Shown here: one piece after another, positions 56,675 through 64,000 of the stretch | How the letters are laid out: each line of letters opens with the position of its first letter | Position numbering within the stretch: the first letter of the stretch is position 1 | Source of the DNA: Rhizophagus clarus | Taxonomy: Eukaryota; Glomeromycota; Glomeromycetes; Glomerales; Glomeraceae | Direction of reading: 5' to 3' | Length of the DNA stretch: 64,000 nucleotides | Assembly: GCA_015698045.1 (NCBI GenBank) | Contig: BLAL01000081.1 | Span: 2,501 to 66,500, forward strand | Position numbers and translations under genes: made by a program | The notes under the pieces: model-generated | What the model saw: only the letters and a program-made list of their open reading frames with translations | Told to the model about the DNA's origin: nothing | The model's database searches: none

Positions 56675-58486
56675 ACTATTATATATATTTTCGTCTTACC
56701 CATTTTTACATTCTCGTACAGTACTGTATATAACGTATACGATTTTTTTTTACATTCTTTCAATATTTCGTTTAACAAACGTTTGTTTATTTATGGTTAA
56801 GGACATTATGATTTTTTAAGGAAATAATTATGTTAATTATGTTAATAATTTATGTCATACAAACTAAAATGTTTGTTTGTTATATATTAATGAAACCGGA
56901 TATTCCTAAAATTAGATGATATTTTTAAGATCTAAATAAAGTTCTTAAATTTCTAAAAGGGATCCATTAATTTTTAATTTTTGAAGAATCAATAAATATC
57001 TGCTTGTTTTTAATATGATATTATAATTATATATTTAATAGTGATTGTCGCACTTGACAGCAAGAAATAGGTACTTATTGCATGTACTGTAGATCGAGTC
57101 AGTTACAAGAAAATGTATTTTATTAGAAATACTATTTAGAACGGGTTGGTTTAATTTATACGTGTAAGTTATAACCGCTGGTTTACTTGATCTGTGTCGC
57201 ATTATGGCAATTCTTCGTCCGTTTATCGCGTTTATGTTAAATAGGATGTGTGAATCTCATATTCATTTTTATCCTGGGCCAAATCTTAGTCTAAATGGGG
57301 ATGGTAAAGCCAGTACAATTAACTAATTTTCTATGAAGTTTATTGTACTTGAATTAGGTCGGAATACCTTGGTATATTTTATTTTTATTCGTGAGTATCA
57401 TTTCAAGTTACAAAGAACCAATTCTTTATGCTTTGCTTTAATTATTTTTAACTCAAAAATGCAGTAGAAATCGTAGGAATATTAGATAACAGGAGTCATA
57501 GAATGTTTATTAGGGTGTATTGACAGTATCGTGTTACGTGAATCATATGACGCCAAATTTTTAAGGTATCCGTACTGCCGTAATGGCCTCCACGAAGATA
57601 ATATACCAGGAAAAAAACGGTGCAAATGACATTTTTTCTATTTTCTGTAAGTTTGTTTTCTGGAGAGAACTTTTAAATTGCTTTTTCATTATAATAAAAT
57701 TGGGTGGTTAATCTCGTGATCACGTGCACAACATATTTCAAATTTCACCGCTTGATTACGACGTACATATGTAATGACAAATATGATTCTTTATTCTTTA
57801 TAATACAAATAAATAAAGAAACGGTTATATTTAGTTGGTGATAAGATTACTATATCTAATAATTATTATTGGTTGCAATATGGTAAACGCAGTATGCTAT
57901 GAACGGCACGCCACCGGCAAAATGCGCAGTCCTGAACGTTTGCTAACAATTTAGATTCAATTAGAGAACTTAAAAACTGATCATAGTATTGGATAATTTT
58001 GTATATTTGAAAATGAATTTATAAGAATTAATTAATTAATTACAATAATTATAATTTTTTTATGTAAAGAAGCAAGTGAAAACAATGAGATTAACTTGTA
58101 AATAGATGATTCAAATTAATGATGAGCAATTTAATAATGTCAAATATTTCAATACTTGAAATGATACATCTCTTAATGTAATAGGTTTGGGTTAAAGTCC
58201 AATATACATAAAACTTTGTATCTAATATTCACTCTACTCATCACTAATATACATGAATATGTACATATCTATCAGTGTTATGATACGATTTTTGATTGTA
58301 ATTTCTAAATCAGTTTCAATAATTCGACCCTAGTTCTTTATTGCCTTCATTTTCTTTTAACCCTGATGGTCACATCCATGATCACCCATCTGTGGATGAT
58401 CCACGTTCAATATCTAATATGTACAATAAATATTAAATATATAAAATAATCAGGTGAATTTTGTGAAATAATATATCCTGAAAATT
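56675..58486. other. intergenic region without recognised gene
   Basis: TACGTGA near 57535 and a TGATCACGTGCAC motif near 57717 occur in the middle. The stretch 57180-57330 is less A+T-rich (TCCGTTTATCGCGTTTATG; TTTATCCTGGGCCAAATC) and could be a decayed exon, but no frame supports it. Nothing else is seen. Confidence 0.4.
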
Positions 58487-59604
58487 CTAATTTGAAAGTG
58501 GGTTTGGTCGAGATAATAAATTATAATCAATGTCATATCCCTGATCATTCTGAGGGGGATGAACCTCTCTATCTCTTTGGCCATCATGGTTTGTTGTACC
58601 TCTTCTACGTCCTCCTCGTCCTCCTCGTCCTCTACGGCTGTTAGGACTTAATTTTTTTTTTTAAAAAAATAAATAAATAAATTAATAAATAAAATTGAAA
58701 TTTTATAACTATCAATGAAAATTATATGAATATTTACTTACTCCCTCGTTTTATTTCTTTGCATTTCATTAAATGCTTGTTCTTTCTCATCATCCGAAAA
58801 TTCAATTTCCTATTTTATTATTAGTCAATATTGTTATATTTAGAATTTTCAGAAAAAAATTTTTTACATCTATTATTAATGCAATACCTCCTCATTGACC
58901 TCTTCATCAAATGCATTGCTTGCATCACATCCTTTATGCTCAAATATCTCCCGAGTAAATACAAATTTTGACAGTTCATCAACACTGAATATTTTTGCAT
59001 CCTTTATGACTTTCTCCTTGTCAATTTCATTAAAACGAACAACATACATAGGATGTGCAACTGGGCCTATCGTTTCAAATATCTTATAAGCGTAAAACAA
59101 ATTGATTTAGAATAATAAAAACAAATTCAATTAAAAAAAAAATGATTACTAAATTGTTTACCTCGCCAAGAATTTCTTTATCTTCTAAAACTAAAATTGT
59201 TCCTACATCCAAAATTTTATATTCACCGGTAGTATTAACTTTAATAACTATTTGGTCTTCAACCACATGAAGTACTGAGCCAATTTCTGTTAAATGCATA
59301 TCAGGCTTAATTTCTATCGTAGGCTTAGAGATTGTTATATCAACAATCTCATTTTTCGTCCTTAAAGGTCCTGAGCTTAGACCCATTTCTTCCTCATAAA
59401 ATGCCTTATCCACAGTTATCATGGCTTGCTCAAAATCATCAGCATCCTCAATTTCCAAGTCAGAAACACTAGAATCTTCACTACTTGAAGAGTCAGATTC
59501 TGAGCTACTGTGAAAATATTTTATGTTGCATTAGAACTAAATGTTTAATATAAATTAGAACAACTTTTGTGTGTATACCTTGTATTTGTCATTGTTGAAG
59601 TCAT
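58487..59604 (-). CDS. NAF1: H/ACA snoRNP assembly factor NAF1
   Basis: Five exons on the minus strand, 59604-59579, 59507-59162, 59082-58888, 58809-58742 and 58646-58487, join in phase to 264 residues; all introns are GT-AG and short. An acidic Ser-rich N-terminus (SSSESDSSSSEDSS, residues about 9-22) precedes the Gar1/Naf1 beta-barrel (about 80-150): IGSVLHVVEDQIVIKV, GEYKILDVGTILVLEDK, then LGEIFETIGPVAHPMYVVRF, the family hallmark, split across the exon 2/3 junction. The C-terminus has an RGG-type tract (SRRGRGGRGGRRRG). NAF1 is a nuclear chaperone that binds the pseudouridine synthase Cbf5/dyskerin during H/ACA snoRNP assembly and is exchanged for Gar1 on maturation. It is shorter than yeast Naf1 (492 residues), chiefly in the C-terminal tail. 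It shares its promoter with FIG4. Very confident call. Confidence 0.92.
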
Positions 59605-59906
59605 TTGTAAGTAGTAAATAAGAATTATTTATTTTATGCGGACAGAAAAGAAAATAACTACTGATAAGATTAAAATCACGTGATTGAATTTATTACATAA
59701 CATAAATTGGCGTTATTGTGATACCTGTCGAATATCGACATATAAATACGTCTTTAATTTTGAAGTTAAAATTGACGAATTTCAGAATTAGACTGCATGT
59801 TTTTAAGGTTGAGCATTATTATAAATAATAATTTTTAACGTTTGGATATATGTTTGGATAGGTTGTAAGCAAAATATAGAAGTTAAGAAATTACACGTTA
59901 TTAAAC
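59605..59906. promoter_or_regulatory. shared divergent promoter of NAF1 and FIG4
   Basis: Only about 300 bases separate the two start codons, which point away from each other. A perfect palindrome ATCACGTGAT lies at about 59675-59684, the E-box/CACGTG core seen at several other places in the window. No TATA box stands out. The NAF1 start sits only ~70 bases from the palindrome and FIG4's ~220 bases, so it may serve both. That both genes are co-regulated is inference. Confidence 0.55.
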
Positions 59907-62900
59907 ATGACCGCAGACTTTCGACATTCAGTGTCCCCTGATACAAATTTACATGAAAAAACGGGCATGAAGCAACAGCCTGGAGGGCGGCTTTCTGCAC
60001 CTCCCGCAATGGAATTCTTTGACTCCGAGTCAAATAAAGTTGATCGATTAGTTTTGAACGAATTTACATTATACGAGACTCGAACAGTAAGCTGTCAATC
60101 TTTCATTTGAATTTTATTGATTTTTTCTCATTTGAATTCCAGTTATATTAAATGTTCAATTTCATTACATAAAAGAAATATTATATGGTGGGATCCAATC
60201 AAAGTGACAGTAGATTCCGAATATTGAAAATTGATCGATCGACTCCTACAGAGCTTAACGTGATTGAGGACGATGTTATATATTCTAAACAAGAAATAAA
60301 TGATATTTTAATGGCTCTTGAAGTAGGTAATAGATCATCAGGAGGTTTAAAAAAAGTTATAACAGCATATGGGATTGTTGGTAAGTTGATAAGTAAGAAA
60401 TTCTGCTATTGTAAAACATTACCACAATACCGTGAGAGTTAATCTTTTTTATAATAAAAGGATTTATTAAATTTACCGAGGGATACTATATCTCATTAAT
60501 TACAAAAAGAAGTGCTGTTGCCTTGATAGGAGGACATTATATTTATCATATTGATGAAACGACGATTAGACCAATTGCTCAAGGAACGAAGCTTGAAAAG
60601 AATCCATCTAAGAATCCGGATGAACTAAGGTATTTAAAATTAAGTTTTTTATATTTATATTTCATATCAAATTAACTTATTTAACAAATCTTTTTAATTT
60701 AACAGATATATAAATATTTTCAACAATGTTGACTTGTCGAAAAATTTTTATTTTAGTTACACATATGATATTACACATACATTACAACATAATATGACAC
60801 GACCTCCGAGTCGTAGGAATTTTTCTTATAATGAAATGTTTGTTTGGAATTCTTATTTGTTAGAAAATGGATTCAGAAGTCTGAAAAATAATTCTGATTG
60901 GATTCTACCAATTATACACGGATTCGTCGATCAATCGAGTGAGTTTATTTTAATTTCCTTATTTATTTTTATAAAGATAAAAGTAAACATTGATTTTTTC
61001 TTGGTTTATGATTAGAAATATCTATTTTCGGACGAAATATTGTCGTGACGTTGATTGCGCGAAGATCTCGTTATTTTGCTGGAGCTCGTTTCTTAAAACG
61101 TGGCGTTAATGATCAAGTAAATATCTCAATTTAAGAGTATAATGTTCCATTTCATTTATATATTCGTTCACCTTTTCATATTTAATTCTTTTATGATTAT
61201 TAGGGCTATGTCGCTAATGACGTTGAAACAGAGCAGATCGTATCAGAGATGAGCACAACTTCATTTCATCGATCTGGACTTCATGATAATCCATATTATA
61301 CTTCGTATGTCCAACACCGTGGATCTATACCATTATTTTGGTCTCAAGATGTGAATATGGCTCCAAAACCTCCTATAGAAAGTAAGTTTTATTCCTAAAT
61401 TTATTCATTTAGTAAATTTAAATAAAATATTAACTTTCTTGTTTTATCATAGTAAACTTCCGTGACCCCTTCTATTCCGCTGCAGCATTGCATTTCGATA
61501 ATATGTTTAAACGATATGGAGCGCCTATAATTGTCTTGAATCTAATCAAGGTTTTTATAATTGTGGTTTTGTATTTTATTGCTATAAACAATAATAAAAT
61601 TATTAATAAATTTAATTTTGTTAAAGACAAAAGAAAAAACCCCACGTGAGGGGATATTGGGGGATGAATTTTCAGAGACCATGGATTATTTAAGCCAATT
61701 CTTGCCGGACAAATGGCTAAAGTATATCGCATGGGATATGTCAAAAGCTAGAAAAGGGTAAATATATATTTTTAAAAACTTAATATTTATTAATCTTTAA
61801 TAAGTATTATATAATCGTTTATTTTTATTTATAGTGATGACGATGTTGTAGACTTGATGGAAGGTTTTTCCGAAGAATATTTAGCAGATACTGGATTTTT
61901 CCATAGTGGGCCAGAGGCATGGATAAATGTTTTAAAAAGAGAAGAGAAGTATGTATAAACGATAATATATTCTTAAATTTTTTAAATTAATTCTCTTTTT
62001 GATTTCAGGGAAGGGAAACCTCAAAAACGAAGAATGTATCTTCGCCAAAATGGTGTTGTAAGGACAAATTGTATTGATTGTCTGGACCGTACAAACGCTG
62101 CTCAACTAATTATTGGAAAATGTGCTTTAGGACACCAAGTACTTATTTATTCTTATACTAATATACTAATATTTTTAATTTTTTAATATTTCAATTAACA
62201 ACTTTTCATATTACATTTATAGTTATATGCCTTGGGAATTATTGACAACCCTTGGGTTCCAGTAGATTCTGATGTTGTGAACATGTTAACAGATATGTAT
62301 CACGACCACGGTGACACTATTGCATTGCAATATGGTGGATCAAATTTGGTTAATACAATTGATTCATATCGTAAAATCAACCAATGGACAAGCCATTCTA
62401 GAGATTTGATTGAGAATTTAAGAAGATATTATAACAATGCTTTTGCTGGTACGTTAATTTTGTTATGTTAGCTCGGTAAAACTTCGACATTTGTAATCTT
62501 TAACAAAATGTTTTGTAATTAATAATTTATGTAGATTCCGAAAAGCAGGATGCGATTAATCTCTTCCTCGGAAATTTTACCCCGGAGAAAGATAAACTTC
62601 ATTTATGGGAATTACCAAATGATTACTATTTACATAATGATGATCCTCGTTTTAAGAGACAACGTAGAAGGTAAAATGTATTCCGTTAACACTGTACCTT
62701 TGTTCTTATTTATATTTGTATTTATGTTCAATGCTTTATTTATTGTGATGATGAAGCTATATACATTGGTGGACAAAAGACGTTCTTCAGTCGAAAGATG
62801 ACGATATCTCAAGATATCAGCTTGTTCCGCGCGTAGCGCGTCAATTCGATGATGAGACTGATCCATATACGGGGTATTGGGTAGAATACTATCGTCCACA

Positions 62901-63803
62901 GTTATTTACTTCGTTTGAGAAATTATTTGCCTATAATATGAATAGCACAACGAAATACATACCTTCGAGGTAATTCGTTAAATTAATCCATTCTGATTTA
63001 TTCATTATATTGTTATTGATGAATAAATAAATATAGTGCTGAGCTCGGATCGTACGATTATAGCCCATTTACTGTTCGTACAACTCCACAAGCAGCAAAG
63101 TATGTATTCATAAAATACATAAAAATATATATTTATATGTATAATTGTATCCAAATTTATAACTTTGTTTATTAACAGATTGATGAATATTGGTGGTGTT
63201 AAAAAGTGGCTTGCACTACCAAATACTACTAAGCCAAAGGAAACCGTTGTTGAAGAAAAAAAGATAATTGAAGAAAAACCAAAGAAAGAAAAGGAAAATC
63301 CATCATTAATGGAATCAATAGTATCAAGAAGTTTAAATCCAATTGTATCATCTAATGAAAACAAAGAGTATGAACAGTAAGTATTTTAATTCTTATTTAT
63401 AATTAGTTTCTTTGATAATTAATTTTTTTTTTTCTTTCTTTTTTTTAGATATGTGGATCAGGATAAAAATATGGTTTTAACTGGCGATACAGACTCCTCA
63501 TTGAAAAGTCATTTAGAATATCATCATTATGCAAATTTTTGTGATCGTGGCAATCTTCCAAATCCGATAACGGATTTAAAAGTACCAGTAATAGATAACA
63601 AAGTTTATGATGATTATCTTAAAATACCTAAGAAATATGCTATAATAAAAGCGGTTGGCTCAAGTCAATATGACAGTAGTAATGCAGCTAAAAGTAGATA
63701 TCAAGCTTATGAAAGTTGGTTAAAGACTGGTAAATTAGCTGTAAATAATAATGTTATTAACAATAAAAGTAAAGGAAATGAAAAGGGTATAAAAAATTTA
63801 TAG
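59907..63803 (+). CDS. FIG4: PI(3,5)P2 5-phosphatase FIG4 (Sac domain)
   Basis: Sixteen exons join in phase to 909 residues: 59907-60086, 60176-60380, 60461-60629, 60706-60938, 61016-61116, 61204-61381, 61453-61550, 61627-61757, 61835-61948, 62009-62138, 62223-62448, 62535-62670, 62757-62969, 63037-63099, 63179-63376 and 63449-63803. Human FIG4 is 907 residues. Landmarks: [11 protein letters not shown] then [19 protein letters not shown] at the N-terminus; [17 protein letters not shown]; the Sac motif [15 protein letters not shown] with catalytic Cys491 and Arg497 of the CX5R signature; LALQYGGS-type [12 protein letters not shown]; and WWTKDVLQ and [15 protein letters not shown] near the C-terminus. 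FIG4 works in the Fab1/PIKfyve-Vac14-Fig4 complex on vacuole/endosome membranes. Introns are 66-102 bases. A putative AATAAA lies at 63896. All exons are intact and the start is an ATG within the usual distance of the first conserved block. Confidence 0.93.
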
Positions 63804-64000
63804 ATGACCTAAAGGAAGAATAATTTGTAAACTTGGTTATTTATTATTTATTATTTATTATTATCGCATTTGTAATTAATATACAGTATTTGTATAATAA
63901 AGAATAATGTTTTTAACGAATGATATTCCTGGTTATCAGATTAATAAGAATTGAGAAACGCTTGTGGCAATCACGCGACTAACAATCGCTTGAATTTATT
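63804..64000. other. 3' flank of FIG4
   Basis: TTATTATTTA repeats, then an AATAAA polyadenylation signal at about 63896-63901, then unique sequence to the end of the window. No other gene starts here. Confidence 0.5.

Noticed and set aside
49000..56700. A Mucoromycota-type sex locus (HMG gene between triose-phosphate transporter and RNA helicase genes)
   Set aside because: The HMG genes are flanked by spacer and by NAF1/FIG4; no transporter, helicase or homeodomain gene is visible.
62630..62899. Minus-strand 89-codon frame inside FIG4
   Set aside because: Antisense to exons 12-13 and the intervening intron of FIG4; no support.
1..64000. tRNA, rRNA or CRISPR loci
   Set aside because: No GTTCGANTC-type B box with a matching cloverleaf, no rRNA-like stretch and no spaced direct repeats with unique spacers were found; tandem arrays here have repeat-derived linkers.

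Overview
The window looks like a near-telomeric piece of a Rhizophagus-type arbuscular mycorrhizal fungus (Glomeromycotina). The evidence is extreme A+T richness, degenerate CCCTAA telomere repeats at the left end, genes with many short GT-AG introns, a Crinkler (CRN) relic, clustered small MATA-type HMG-box genes and a dense crop of decayed multi-copy families I recognise from that genus. The organism call is from memory of these families, not from a search.

Layout. 0-9 kb: subtelomere with telomeric tracts, CACGTGA motifs, palindromes, a ~178 bp repeat and long ~110-120 bp satellite arrays. 9-17 kb: DNA-transposon relics: a small hAT-like element, a gene of a multi-copy family broken in two by an apparent inversion and fused to a pogo/Tigger-type transposase fragment, a pyrimidine-rich element with inverted ends, and a foldback element. 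17-21 kb: a decayed multi-copy gene followed by an intact six-exon gene for a SPRY/coiled-coil protein. 21-35 kb: more relics (a MITE, a DDE-transposase-like pseudogene, hairpin repeats, a Cys-rich pseudogene, a long Lys/Glu-rich minus-strand pseudogene interrupted by an inverted-repeat element, and a CRN pseudogene), then a possible small membrane protein gene. 35-48 kb: nested transposons (two hAT-like elements with 8-bp target duplications inside or beside a second, inverted copy of the pyrimidine-rich element), a TA-flanked element, satellites and an old degraded A/C-rich block.

From about 49 kb the texture changes to ordinary genes: five small HMG-box genes in 8 kb (three minus, two plus), then NAF1 (H/ACA snoRNP assembly factor, minus) and FIG4 (PI(3,5)P2 Sac phosphatase, plus). 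NAF1 and FIG4 diverge from a shared ~300 bp promoter with a perfect ATCACGTGAT palindrome. I could trace every exon of NAF1 (5), FIG4 (16) and the SPRY gene (6) with consistent phase. The window therefore spans a boundary between a repeat-rich compartment and a conserved core compartment.

Main items for follow-up: satellite arrays whose unit resembles an exon with splice signals on both sides; the HMG cluster, including a two-box protein with an Asn/Tyr/His-rich tail and one with a CxxC pair; the inversion-split gene; and the mutation pattern of the relics (premature stops of C-to-T/G-to-A type, and CpG decay visible between repeat copies). No tRNA, rRNA or CRISPR array was seen. Coordinates of repeat and transposon ends are read by eye and may be off by a base or two.
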